A DNA stretch of 24,164 nucleotides from Spirochaetaceae bacterium (GTDB taxonomy: Bacteria; Spirochaetota; Spirochaetia; SZUA-6; Bin103): positions 1 to 24,164 of the forward strand of contig JAPPKD010000194.1 of NCBI GenBank assembly GCA_028820215.1, written 5' to 3'. Below the pieces are notes generated by a model, which saw only the letters and a list, made by a program, of their open reading frames with translations, was not told where the DNA came from and searched no databases. Of this stretch, positions 7,131 to 14,858 are shown piece after piece. The position numbers and the translations under genes were made by a program. The number at the start of each line of letters is the position of its first letter. Position 1 is the first letter of the stretch.

Positions 7131-10121
7131 GTGGACGTGGTACGCTGCCCCGTGCGCATAGCGGTCGCCTTTCGGCCCGGCATTACCGATGGCAGGGCAG
7201 CGGCGCTGGCCGCGACGCTGGCTGCCGAGGGCATCGGCGGAATCGCGGCGATCCGGATCGTCGATATCCACATCGTCGAGGGCGTGCCGGTGGAGCGCGC
7301 GGCGCTGGTGGCCCTCCTGGCGGATGGCGTGGCCGTCATCGCCATCAACGAGGCGCCCCTGGAAGGCGCCGACCTGGTGATCGAGGTGACCTGCCGGCCG
7401 GGCGTGCACGACCCCGCCGGCGGGACGCTGCGCGAAGTGGTGGGGCTCGTCGCCGATGACCTTCCTCCCGCGGCGACGCTGCAGACGGCCCGCCAGTACC
7501 GGTTCCGGTTCGAGGATGGCGCGGAACCGCCGGCCGGGCGGCTGGCCGAAGCGCTGCACAACCCGCTGGTGCAGCAGGTTACGTCGATCGCCGCGCGCGC
7601 GTGGCAACGGGGGGAGCGGCCGCCGGCGCGCTACCCGCCGGTGGCCGCCGAACCGGCTCCCGCCGTCGAGCGGATCGACGTGGCCGCGATGGACGACGGC
7701 GCGCTGGCGCGGCTCTCGGACCGCCGGTTGCTGGCGCTGTCGGAGGCGGAGCTTGCCGCCATCCGCTCCTACGCGGCCGATCCCGAGCTTCGCTCGCGCC
7801 GGCGCGAAGGCGGGGTCGGCGAGCCTCTCACCGACGTGGAGCTCGAGATGCTGGCGCAGACCTGGTCCGAGCACTGCAAGCACAAGATCTTCAACGCCGT
7901 CATCGATCACTGCGAAGACGGCCGGACCGAGCGTATCGTGTCCCTGTTCGACACCTATATCCGTCGTACGACCGCGGAGCTGGACGACGGTTCCGGGTTC
8001 CTGAAGTCGGTTTTCAGCGACGATTCCGGGGTGATCCGGTTCGATGACCGGACGCTGCTGTGCTTCAAGGCGGAGACGCACAACGCGCCGTCCGCGCTTG
8101 ATCCCTACGGCGGGGCGATCACCGGAATCGTCGGGGTAAACCGCGACATCATCGGCACCGGCCGCGGCGCCAAGCCGATCTTCAACACCGACGTCCTCTG
8201 TTTCGCGCCACCGGACACTCCGGAGCGGGAGGTGCCCGCCGAGCTCATGCATCCGCGGCGGATGCTGGCCGGCGTCCATCGCGGCATCGTCGACGGCGGC
8301 AATCAGTCGGGGATCCCGGTGGTGGCCGGCGCCTTCCTGTTCGACCCGAGCTTCATCGGCAAGCCGCTGGTGTTCTGCGGAACCGGGGGCGTGCTGCCGG
8401 CCGAGGTGGCCGGCGAGCCAGCCTGGCAGGGACGCGTGCGGCCCGGTGACCTGGCGGTCATGGTCGGCGGACGCATCGGCAAGGACGGCATCCACGGCGC
8501 GACCTTCTCCTCGCTGGCCCTCGACGATGGCTCGCCCACCTCCGCCGTTCAGATCGGCGATCCGATCGTGCAGCGCCGGGTGCTCGATCTGCTGCTGGAG
8601 GCGCGCGACGCGGGTCTTTTCCATGGTATAACCGACAACGGAGCCGGCGGCCTGTCATCGTCGCTCGGGGAGATGGCGCGCGAATCGGGCGGCGTGAGCA
8701 TCGACCTGGACGCGGCGCCCCTGAAGTATCCGGGTCTCGCACCGTGGGAGATCCTGCTGTCCGAGTCGCAGGAGCGCATGAGCCTGGCGGTGCCGCCGGG
8801 CAGGCTGGAGGCCCTGCGCGATCTGGCGGCCGATCGGGGCGTGGAGCTCTCCGAGGTGGGCCGTTTCACCGATGACGGCCTGGTTACGGTGCGTGCCGGC
8901 GGCGAGCTGGTCGCATCGCTCGACCTGGAGTTTCTCCACGATGGAGTACCGCGCATGCGCCTGCGCTCGGCGTGGGAGCCGCCGTCGGCGGTTCGCGTGA
9001 AGGCCGATCGGCTGCGTGACGCGCCGGCCCCGGAGGAAGCCCTGCTGGCGCTGTTGGCGGAGCCCAACGTCACCTCCAAGGAGAGCCTGGTCCGGCAGTA
9101 CGATCACGAGGTACGGGCCGGATCGGTGGTCAAGCCGTTCTGCGGGGTCGCGGCCGACGGGCCCACCGACGGAGCGGTGGTCCGCCCTCGCTATGACAGC
9201 TACCGGGGCGTGACCGTCACGCACGGCATCTGCCCGTGGCTGTCGCAGGTCGACCCGTACGCGATGGCGATGTGCGCGGTGGACGAGGCGGTGCGCGCGC
9301 ACGTGGCGTGCGGCGGCGACCCGGACCGAATGGCCGCGCTGGACAACTTTTGCTGGCCCGACCCGGTCGAGTCTGGCGAGACCCCCGACGGCCGCCACAA
9401 GCTGGGACAGCTCGTTCGCGCCGCCAGGGGGCTGCGCCGCGCCTGTCTTGCCTACCGGCTGCCGCTGATCTCCGGCAAGGACTCGATGAAGAACGACGCG
9501 TTCGCGGGCGGCCGCAAGATCTCGGTGCTGCCGACGCTGCTGGTGTCGCTGATCGGCATCATCCCGGACGTGCGCAGGGCGATGACCACCGACTTCAAGG
9601 GGCCCGGAGACCGCCTGTTCCTGGTCGGGGCGACCTGCGACGAGTTGCGCGGCAGCGCCCATGACCGCTTGTACGGCGGCGGCCGGCATGGCCCGGATGT
9701 CCAGCCGGAAGCCGCGCGAGACGCCTATCGCGCGCTGCACGCGGCGGCCCGCGAGGGGTGCATGGCTTCCTGCCACGACCTCTCCGATGGCGGGCTGGCG
9801 GTCGCCCTGGCCGAGTGCGCGATCGGCGGACGGCTGGGCGTCCGCGTACGCCTGGAGCGCCTCGCCGCGCCACCGCGAATCTCGACCACGGCACTGCTGT
9901 TCGGGGAGAGCCCGTCGCGGCTGCTGGTGTCGGTGCCGCGTCAGCGTCGGGACCGCTTCCTGGCCCTGATCGACGGCCTGGACGGTGCGGAGATCGGCGA
10001 AGTGTCAGGCGACGCACGGCTGCACGTGTCCCGGCACGGACGGCCTGTCCTCCGCGTCGCAGTGTCGCGGCTGGCCGCGGCCTGGAGCACCGGTCCGGCC
10101 GGAGGTGGTGCCGAACCGTGA
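7131..10121 (+). CDS. purL: Phosphoribosylformylglycinamidine synthase, synthetase subunit
   Basis: A 996-residue FGAM synthase, the ATP-dependent step turning FGAR into FGAM in purine synthesis. Two PurS-like half domains form the N-terminus, each marked by an RPG-x-x-D motif (residues 15-20 and 89-94). The linker ends in DVELEMLAQTWSEHCKHK, where W245-K252 carries the conserved His pair. Two AIRS-type ATP-grasp-like halves follow, with FKAETHNAPSALDPYGG, GKDGIHGATFSS, DNGAGGLSSSLGEMA and, in the second half, LPLISGKDSMKND and CHDLSDGGL. The glutaminase domain is absent and is supplied by the downstream purQ, overlapped by 4 bases (GTGA). GTG codons at 7131, 7137 and 7152 are all possible starts and none has a strong Shine-Dalgarno. 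Confidence 0.93.
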   Translation: MDVVRCPVRIAVAFRPGITDGRAAALAATLAAEGIGGIAAIRIVDIHIVEGVPVERAALVALLADGVAVIAINEAPLEGADLVIEVTCRPGVHDPAGGTLREVVGLVADDLPPAATLQTARQYRFRFEDGAEPPAGRLAEALHNPLVQQVTSIAARAWQRGERPPARYPPVAAEPAPAVERIDVAAMDDGALARLSDRRLLALSEAELAAIRSYAADPELRSRRREGGVGEPLTDVELEMLAQTWSEHCKHKIFNAVIDHCEDGRTERIVSLFDTYIRRTTAELDDGSGFLKSVFSDDSGVIRFDDRTLLCFKAETHNAPSALDPYGGAITGIVGVNRDIIGTGRGAKPIFNTDVLCFAPPDTPEREVPAELMHPRRMLAGVHRGIVDGGNQSGIPVVAGAFLFDPSFIGKPLVFCGTGGVLPAEVAGEPAWQGRVRPGDLAVMVGGRIGKDGIHGATFSSLALDDGSPTSAVQIGDPIVQRRVLDLLLEARDAGLFHGITDNGAGGLSSSLGEMARESGGVSIDLDAAPLKYPGLAPWEILLSESQERMSLAVPPGRLEALRDLAADRGVELSEVGRFTDDGLVTVRAGGELVASLDLEFLHDGVPRMRLRSAWEPPSAVRVKADRLRDAPAPEEALLALLAEPNVTSKESLVRQYDHEVRAGSVVKPFCGVAADGPTDGAVVRPRYDSYRGVTVTHGICPWLSQVDPYAMAMCAVDEAVRAHVACGGDPDRMAALDNFCWPDPVESGETPDGRHKLGQLVRAARGLRRACLAYRLPLISGKDSMKNDAFAGGRKISVLPTLLVSLIGIIPDVRRAMTTDFKGPGDRLFLVGATCDELRGSAHDRLYGGGRHGPDVQPEAARDAYRALHAAAREGCMASCHDLSDGGLAVALAECAIGGRLGVRVRLERLAAPPRISTTALLFGESPSRLLVSVPRQRRDRFLALIDGLDGAEIGEVSGDARLHVSRHGRPVLRVAVSRLAAAWSTGPAGGGAEP

Positions 10122-10897
10122 AGCCCGTGCGGGTGTGCGTGCTCGGCGGCTTCGGCATCAACGCGGACGAGGAGCTGGCCGCGGCCTTCGCAGCGGTCGG
10201 CGCGCGCGCCGACCGCGTGCACGTCACCGAGGTGATGCTGGGGCGCACGCCGCTGGCGGCGTTCGGGATCCTGGCGTTCCCCGGCGGGTTCACCTACGGT
10301 GATCACCTGGGCTCCGCGACGGCGATGGCGGCGCTGCTGCGCCGCCGGCTGCGGGCGGAGATCGACCGCTTCCTGGACTCCGGCAGGCTGGTCGTGGGTA
10401 TCTGCAACGGCTTCCAGATCCTGGTCCGGACAGGGCTGCTGCCGGCGGCCGGCCGGCGCTGGGAGTGCGAGGCGTCGCTGATCCACAACGAGTCCGGCCG
10501 GTTCGAGGACCGGTGGGTGCGGGTCGGGTTCGAGGACCGTTCGCCGTGCGTGTGGACGCGCGGACTGAGCGACCTGGAGCTGCCGGTGCGGCACGGCGAG
10601 GGCAGGCTGGTGTTCGCCGGTACGAAGGCGCGGCGCCGGCTGGAGGATGCCGGCCACGTGTGTGTCCGCTATCGAAGCGCCACGGGCGGGCCGCCGGCGT
10701 ATCCCGAGAACCCCAACGGCTCGACCGCGGCGGCGGCCGGGCTGTGCGACGCGAGCGGCCGGGTGTTCGGGCTGATGCCGCACCCGGAGGCGTTCCTGGA
10801 TCCCGTCAATCACCCGCGCTGGACGCGCAGAATGCCGGCTCGGGCAGACGGCCTGCTGCTGCTTGAGAACGGCGTGCGGCAGGCCGCGGCCCCATGA
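10118..10897 (+). CDS. purQ: Phosphoribosylformylglycinamidine synthase, glutaminase subunit
   Basis: A 259-residue class I glutamine amidotransferase that delivers ammonia to PurL. The nucleophile is Cys96 in VVGICNGFQ, and the His222/Glu224 pair of the triad lies in LMPHPEAFL. FPGGFTYGDHLG (54-65) is the oxyanion strand. Extra sequence between the elbow and the His (ECEASLIHNESGRF and YPENPNGS) matches PurQ subunits and the PurL C-terminal domain, not generic GATases. The GTG start at 10118 overlaps the purL stop as GTGA, and GGAGG lies at 10101-10105. It is 4-base coupled (ATGA) to the next gene. Stoichiometric translation of the PurL-PurQ complex is the likely purpose. Confidence 0.93.
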   Translation: MKPVRVCVLGGFGINADEELAAAFAAVGARADRVHVTEVMLGRTPLAAFGILAFPGGFTYGDHLGSATAMAALLRRRLRAEIDRFLDSGRLVVGICNGFQILVRTGLLPAAGRRWECEASLIHNESGRFEDRWVRVGFEDRSPCVWTRGLSDLELPVRHGEGRLVFAGTKARRRLEDAGHVCVRYRSATGGPPAYPENPNGSTAAAAGLCDASGRVFGLMPHPEAFLDPVNHPRWTRRMPARADGLLLLENGVRQAAAP

Positions 10898-11508
10898 GCC
10901 CGTCCCCGGCCGACCGCCATCGCCACCGTCTGCTCGCCCTGCTCCGCGGCAACGCCGTGCTCTGGGAGTGCCTGGAGCGGGTGGCCGGGCTGGATCTGCC
11001 CGGCTGGTACCTGGGGGCAGGCTGCGTGACCCAGACCGTCTGGAACGCCGCTCACGGCAAGCCGCCGGGGGAGGACATCGACGACCACGACCTCGTCTAC
11101 TTCGATGCCGGCGACCTCGGTGAGGAAGCCGAGCACGCCGTCGTGACCGGGGCGCAGGAGGCCGTGGCCGGCCTGCCGGTCCGTCTGGACGTCAAGAACC
11201 AGGCCAGGGTCCACCTCTGGTACCGGCAACGCTTCGGGTACGGCATCGAGCCCTACCGCTCCACCGAGGCCGCCATCCGCACCTGGCCCACCACGGCCAC
11301 CGCGGTCGGCGTGCGGCTGACGCGCGGGGGCCCGGTCGTGTTCGCGCCGTTCGGTCTGGCCGACCTGTTCGGGCTCGTGGTGCGCGCGAACCGGGTGCAG
11401 GTCACGCCGGCGATCTACCAGGGAAAGGTGGCTCGATGGCGCAGGTTTTGGCCGGATCTCACGGTGCTGCCGTGGGATGACGGCATCGGTGCCCCCCGGC
11501 GACCTTGA
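10894..11508 (+). CDS. Nucleotidyltransferase family protein (DUF925/NTP_transf_6 type)
   Basis: A 204-residue protein resembling the small NTP_transf_6 family of putative nucleotidyltransferases. The diagnostic block is WYLGAGCVTQTVWN (38-51) followed by the acidic DIDDHDLVYFD (61-71), which gives the Asp-x-Asp metal site of polymerase-beta-like folds. The second half has paired basic and aromatic patches (RVHLWYRQRFG, then WPTTATAVGVR) as in the family. The substrate of this family is not established, so neither RNA, antibiotic nor protein targets should be assumed. The ATG overlaps the purQ stop (ATGA), so it is the third coupled gene of the purine operon. There is no signal peptide; it is cytosolic. 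Confidence 0.8.
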   Translation: MSPSPADRHRHRLLALLRGNAVLWECLERVAGLDLPGWYLGAGCVTQTVWNAAHGKPPGEDIDDHDLVYFDAGDLGEEAEHAVVTGAQEAVAGLPVRLDVKNQARVHLWYRQRFGYGIEPYRSTEAAIRTWPTTATAVGVRLTRGGPVVFAPFGLADLFGLVVRANRVQVTPAIYQGKVARWRRFWPDLTVLPWDDGIGAPRRP

Positions 11509-11552
11509 AGGCAGGCGCCCCGCGTGGCACCGTACGGCCCAGGAGGACATCA

Positions 11553-12212
11553 GTGGCGCTCAGGATCAATGACGAAGCTCCCGATTTTTCCGCGGAGACC
11601 ACTCAGGGCCCGATCGACTTCCACGAGTGGATTGGCGACGGATGGGCGGTTCTCTTCTCTCACCCCAAGGACTTCACGCCGGTGTGCACCACCGAGCTGG
11701 GCGCCGTGGCGGGTCTCCAGGACGAGTTCGCCAGGCGCAACTGCAAGGTGCTCGGTATCAGCGTTGACGGCGTCAGCGACCACGAAGCGTGGTCGAAGGA
11801 CATCGAGGCTTCGCAGGGCCACGCGGTGACCTACCCGCTGATCGGCGATCCGAACCTGTCCATCGTGAAGACGTATGACATGCTGCCGGGGGACGCCGGG
11901 ACGACCTCCGAGGGCCGCACGCCCATGGACAACGCCACGGCGCGGTCGGTGTTCGTGATCGGGCCGGACAAGAAGATCAAGGCGACCCTCACGTACCCGA
12001 TGAGCACGGGGCGCAACTTCGCGGAGATCCTGCGGCTGCTCGATTCGTGCCAGCTTACCGCCGCCAAGCAGGTCGCGACACCGGCGAACTGGAGCCAGGG
12101 CGACGACGTGATCATCCTGCCGTCCGTTTCCGACGACGCGGCGAAGGAGACCTATCCGGACGGATGGGAGTCGCCATTGCCGTACATCCGCATCGTCCCG
12201 CAGCCCAGGTAG
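11553..12212 (+). CDS. 1-Cys peroxiredoxin, Prx6 subfamily
   Basis: A 219-residue thiol peroxidase that reduces peroxides in the cytosol. The peroxidatic Cys45 is in HPKDFTPVCTTELG (38-50... positions around 37-50), with the conserved Thr and Pro around it. The Prx6 C-terminal extension is present, including QLTAAKQVATPANW and the final PYIRIVPQP, which separates it from 2-Cys AhpC. There is no resolving Cys at the usual AhpC position. GTG at 11553 is chosen because AGGAGG (11541-11546) lies six bases upstream; the reading frame extends further up but without such a site. It begins 44 bases after the nucleotidyltransferase gene, so it could be read through from the purine operon or have its own promoter. 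A strong hairpin follows it. Confidence 0.93.
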   Translation: MALRINDEAPDFSAETTQGPIDFHEWIGDGWAVLFSHPKDFTPVCTTELGAVAGLQDEFARRNCKVLGISVDGVSDHEAWSKDIEASQGHAVTYPLIGDPNLSIVKTYDMLPGDAGTTSEGRTPMDNATARSVFVIGPDKKIKATLTYPMSTGRNFAEILRLLDSCQLTAAKQVATPANWSQGDDVIILPSVSDDAAKETYPDGWESPLPYIRIVPQPR

Positions 12213-12229
12213 CCGGCCGACGGTCGGCT

Positions 12230-12266
12230 CGCGTGGCGCTCGGCTTGCCTTGGCGGGCGCCACGCG
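12230..12266 (+). terminator. Ten-base-pair hairpin after the peroxiredoxin gene, possible terminator
   Basis: CGCGTGGCGC (12230-12239) pairs perfectly with GCGCCACGCG (12257-12266) around a 17-base loop. It lies 17 bases after the peroxiredoxin stop. No T-run follows, so this is not a classic intrinsic terminator. Its 3' arm is shared with a second hairpin (12263-12286). Confidence 0.4.
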
Positions 12267-12274
12267 CGTACCAT
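12245..12274 (+). promoter_or_regulatory. Candidate promoter of tRNA-Ala
   Basis: TTGCCT (12245-12250) and TACCAT (12269-12274), 18 bases apart, each match four of six positions of the sigma-70 consensus. A start about seven bases on would lie some 30 bases before the tRNA. The match is weak and overlaps the hairpins. Confidence 0.3.
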
Positions 12275-12313
12275 ACGGAACGCGCGCCATCGTCTGACGC
12301 GCGTCGAATCTCC

Positions 12314-12387
12314 GGGGGCGTAGCTCAGTTGGCTAGAGCGCGTGAATGGCATTCACGAGGTCGTGGGTTCGATTCCCGTCGCCTCCA
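12314..12387 (+). tRNA. tRNA-Ala (anticodon GGC)
   Basis: A full cloverleaf of 74 bases. The acceptor GGGGGCG pairs with CGCCTCC, giving the G3-U70 wobble that is the alanine identity element. The D arm is GCTC/GAGC and the anticodon stem is CGTGA/TCACG around ATGGCAT, so the anticodon is GGC and reads GCC. The T arm holds TTCGATT. The 3' CCA is not encoded: the discriminator A is followed by TCG. In a 70% GC genome this is expected to be a heavily used isoacceptor. The gene lies between the peroxiredoxin and an aldolase. Confidence 0.96.
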
Positions 12388-12440
12388 TCGGATCGAGCGC
12401 GGCCGATCCGCCGCGACGGGCCCGCGCTAAGGACAAGGGC

Positions 12441-13184
12441 ATGACAGACTCCATCAAGCAGGCACTGGCGGCGGGTGAGCCGTCGCTGGGTTCGTGGCTC
12501 AATCTGGGCTCTCCGCTGGCGGCGGAGGTCATGGCGGCCGCCGGCTACTCCTGGCTGGTGGTCGATGCCGAGCACACCGCCTTCGACCTGGGCCTCATCG
12601 CCCACACCTTCCGCGCGACCGAGGCGCGCGGCGCCGTGCCCCTGGCGCGTATCTGGGACCACGACCCGGTCACCATCGGCCGCGTGCTGGACGCGGGTGC
12701 CTGCGGTCTGGTGATCCCGCACGTGTCGACACCGGAGCAGGCCGCCGCCGTCGTGTCCGCCATGCGTTATCCGCCGGCCGGCACGCGCTCACAGGGGACG
12801 GGCCGCTGTGTGACGCTGGCCGACGACTACCGGCAGACAGCCAACGACCGGCTGCTGTGCATCCCGCAGATCGAGGATCTGGAAGGGATCGACAACGCCG
12901 AGGCGATCGCCCGCGTCGACGGCGTCGACATCGGCTTCCTGGGCCCCGGCGACCTGGCGCTGTCGATGGGGGTGACCGCGGGCGACCCGCGGCACGAAGA
13001 TGCGCTGCGGCGCTTCCGCGAAGGCTGCTCGCGCGCCGGCGTTCCGTGCGGGATGCCCGTACCGAACCCCGCGGACGTGCCGCGCCGACTGCGCGAAGGA
13101 TTCCAGTTCATCGACATCGCCAGCGACCTGCGCTTCACCGACAGCGCGGCGCGCGCGGCACTGGCCCAGGCTCGCGGAGGTTAG
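12441..13184 (+). CDS. HpcH/HpaI-type aldolase/citrate lyase family protein
   Basis: A 247-residue class II, metal-dependent pyruvate aldolase fold, cytosolic. WLVVDAEHTAFDL (38-50) holds the catalytic His45; LVIPHVSTPEQA, then IPQIEDLEG with the metal Glu, and FLGPGDLALSMG with the metal Asp, follow in the usual order and spacing. Family members split 4-hydroxy-2-oxo acids into pyruvate and an aldehyde, and the natural substrate here is not evident: 2,4-dihydroxyhept-2-enedioate or 2-keto-3-deoxy sugar acids are both possible. ATG at 12441 is preceded by AAGG (12429-12432). The reading frame continues upstream through the tRNA, which cannot be coding. It starts 53 bases after tRNA-Ala with no separate promoter seen. 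Confidence 0.87.
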   Translation: MTDSIKQALAAGEPSLGSWLNLGSPLAAEVMAAAGYSWLVVDAEHTAFDLGLIAHTFRATEARGAVPLARIWDHDPVTIGRVLDAGACGLVIPHVSTPEQAAAVVSAMRYPPAGTRSQGTGRCVTLADDYRQTANDRLLCIPQIEDLEGIDNAEAIARVDGVDIGFLGPGDLALSMGVTAGDPRHEDALRRFREGCSRAGVPCGMPVPNPADVPRRLREGFQFIDIASDLRFTDSAARAALAQARGG

Positions 13185-13187
13185 CGC

Positions 13188-13463
13188 CTACCGCCGCCTG
13201 CGCTGGAACAGCGGGTAGATCTTCGACGACAGGTCGATCTTACGGTCGACCAACTTGATCACCCGTCCGTAGGCGAAAAAGGATCCGGCAAGCCCGGCGA
13301 GGGTGAACACCACCAGCAGCACCGACGCCACCCCCTGCGCGAGCCCCATCTGCGTCAGCCAGCCGACCAGCACGATGGAGATCAGGATCACCACCACCAT
13401 CATGGCCAGCGAGAACGCGGTGGCGGCCACCATGAAGACGGCCGTGTTCATCGCCTTGTTCAT
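13188..13463 (-). CDS. Small two-helix membrane protein of unknown function
   Basis: I do not recognise a named family. The 91-residue product has two hydrophobic segments (about 8-36 and 42-66) joined by a short loop with Gln-Met-Gly, and a basic C-terminus ending in four arginines, which predicts an inner-membrane protein with a cytosolic tail. The ATG at 13463 overlaps the lspA stop as ATGA, so its translation is coupled to the lipoprotein signal peptidase. The conserved-looking hydrophobic pattern, fixed position after lspA and good codon use support a real gene. A role linked to lipoprotein processing or the envelope is only inferred from context. It converges with the aldolase gene three bases away. 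Confidence 0.75.
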   Translation of the reverse strand: MNKAMNTAVFMVAATAFSLAMMVVVILISIVLVGWLTQMGLAQGVASVLLVVFTLAGLAGSFFAYGRVIKLVDRKIDLSSKIYPLFQRRRR

Positions 13464-14035
13464 CTGTCCTCCTCGTCATTTTCAGGCACGCACTGCTCCC
13501 GGACGCCCTCCGGGTCCATGGCGTCATGCCTCGGCCGCGACACCAACCACGAGCTTGCCAGCAGCAGTATGCCGGCGACTACCACCGACGAATCGGCCAC
13601 GTTGAAGGTCGGAAACCGGCTGAAGCCCAGGATGCCGTAAAACTTGACGTCCACGAAGTCGACCACCCCGTCCGGCCGGGCGACCCGGTCAACGTAGTTG
13701 CCGATGCCGCCGCCCATGATCGCCGCCAGCAGCCATCGCTGCCCGCGCGTGAGCTGGTCGGTGGTGAGGTAATACGCCGAGATCAGGCCGATCGCCACCA
13801 GCGGCAGGATGAGCAGCAGCACGCGGCGCAGGTCCGCCGGGATGCCGCGCCCGATGCTGAAGGCTATCGCGGTGTTGTGCACGTACGTGAACCGCAGGAA
13901 GTCGCCGATCACGGGAACGGGCCGCTCCAGGGGCAGAGTGGTCACCACGATCGCTTTCGCGATCTGGTCGGCGGCCACCACGGCCAGCGTGAGCAGCAGC
14001 GGCAGGTAGCGCTCCCGGGCGCTCGGTGGGCTCAC
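13460..14035 (-). CDS. lspA: Lipoprotein signal peptidase (signal peptidase II)
   Basis: A 191-residue inner-membrane aspartic protease that cleaves signal peptides of diacylglyceryl-modified prolipoproteins. Four hydrophobic helices are visible, and the two catalytic aspartates are Asp116 in GGGIGNYVDR (108-117) and Asp126 in DGVVDFVD (122-129). AADQIAKAIV (21-30) near helix 1, VHNTAIAFS (52-60) and FPTFNVADSSV are the other family motifs. A charged tail of about 25 residues after the last helix is longer than usual. GTG at 14035 overlaps the stop of the upstream nif3-like gene (GTGA), and its own stop overlaps the next start (ATGA), so the three genes are a translationally coupled unit. Confidence 0.94.
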   Translation of the reverse strand: MSPPSARERYLPLLLTLAVVAADQIAKAIVVTTLPLERPVPVIGDFLRFTYVHNTAIAFSIGRGIPADLRRVLLLILPLVAIGLISAYYLTTDQLTRGQRWLLAAIMGGGIGNYVDRVARPDGVVDFVDVKFYGILGFSRFPTFNVADSSVVVAGILLLASSWLVSRPRHDAMDPEGVREQCVPENDEEDR

Positions 14036-14814
14036 AGGCCGGTCGGCAGGTCGATGAAGGTGGTCGCCAACTCGGTGTGAGCGGCGGTGTGCGCCATCAT
14101 GTTGCGCACGCCCCAGGTCTCGGTCGCGTAGTGGCCGGCGAAGACGACGTTGATGCCGGCCTCCAGCGCCTCGTGATAGACCTCGTGCGAGGCATCGCCG
14201 GTAATGTACAGGTCGAGTCCCGCGGCGATCGCCTGGCTGACGATGCGGGGGCCGCCGCCCGACACCAGCCCTACGGTGCGGATGCGCTCCGCCCCGAACG
14301 GCAGCACCGCCGAACACCGCTCGCGCCCGCCGAACGGGTCGGCAAGCAGCTCGTCCAGCGTGGCGCCGTCGGGGTAGCGCGCTTCCGGTACGCGGCCGGC
14401 CACGCCGATGTCGACCCCGTGGTAGTCGCCGAAGGGCCGGCAGTCGGTGAGCCCGAGCGCGGCGGCCATGCCGGCGTTGTTGCCGAGCCGGGGGTGGGCG
14501 TCCAGCGGCAGGTGGACGGCGTAGAGGGCCAGATCGCGCTGCATCAGCACGCGGAGGCGCTCGAAGAGACCGCCGGTAACGGTCACTTGGCGGCCCCAGA
14601 ACAGGCCGTGATGGACGAACAGCAGTTGTGCCTCCTGGTCGGCGGCGCGGCGCAGCACCTCCAGCCCGCAGTCGACCGCGAACGCAACGCGTGCGACAGG
14701 GGCGTCTGCGGCCCCTACCTGCAGGCCGTTCGGCGCCGTGTCGGCCGCGTCGGCCGGCGCCATCGGCGCGATGAGTGCGTCACGGACGAATGCATCGAAT
14801 TCGCTGATCAGCAA
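14032..14814 (-). CDS. Nif3-like dinuclear metal centre protein
   Basis: A 260-residue Nif3/YbgI family protein, annotated elsewhere as GTP cyclohydrolase I type 2 homologue, whose reaction in cells is not firmly known. Metal ligands are visible: His68-His69 in LLFVHHGLFWG, Asp106 in HLPLDAHP, and His228 with Glu232 in FAGHYATE. NNAGMAAALGL (112-122) and GLVSGGG (182-188) mark the two halves of the fold. The start is uncertain: TTG at 14814 begins right at the domain, no Shine-Dalgarno is seen, and TATACT 9-14 bases upstream looks like a -10 box, which would give a nearly leaderless message. It is coupled to lspA by a 4-base overlap. Confidence 0.88.
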   Translation of the reverse strand: MLISEFDAFVRDALIAPMAPADAADTAPNGLQVGAADAPVARVAFAVDCGLEVLRRAADQEAQLLFVHHGLFWGRQVTVTGGLFERLRVLMQRDLALYAVHLPLDAHPRLGNNAGMAAALGLTDCRPFGDYHGVDIGVAGRVPEARYPDGATLDELLADPFGGRERCSAVLPFGAERIRTVGLVSGGGPRIVSQAIAAGLDLYITGDASHEVYHEALEAGINVVFAGHYATETWGVRNMMAHTAAHTELATTFIDLPTGL

Positions 14815-14858
14815 GGGAGCGCAGTATAGGTCCGGAAGAGGGGAAGCGGCGAGGCCGC

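Noticed and set aside
7101..8624. Upstream extension of the PTS EIIA frame
   Set aside because: It is antisense to purL, and the ATG at 7100 gives the normal EIIA length.
12342..12440. N-terminal extension of the aldolase through the tRNA
   Set aside because: Those codons overlap a perfect tRNA-Ala. The ATG at 12441 has a ribosome site and starts at the domain.
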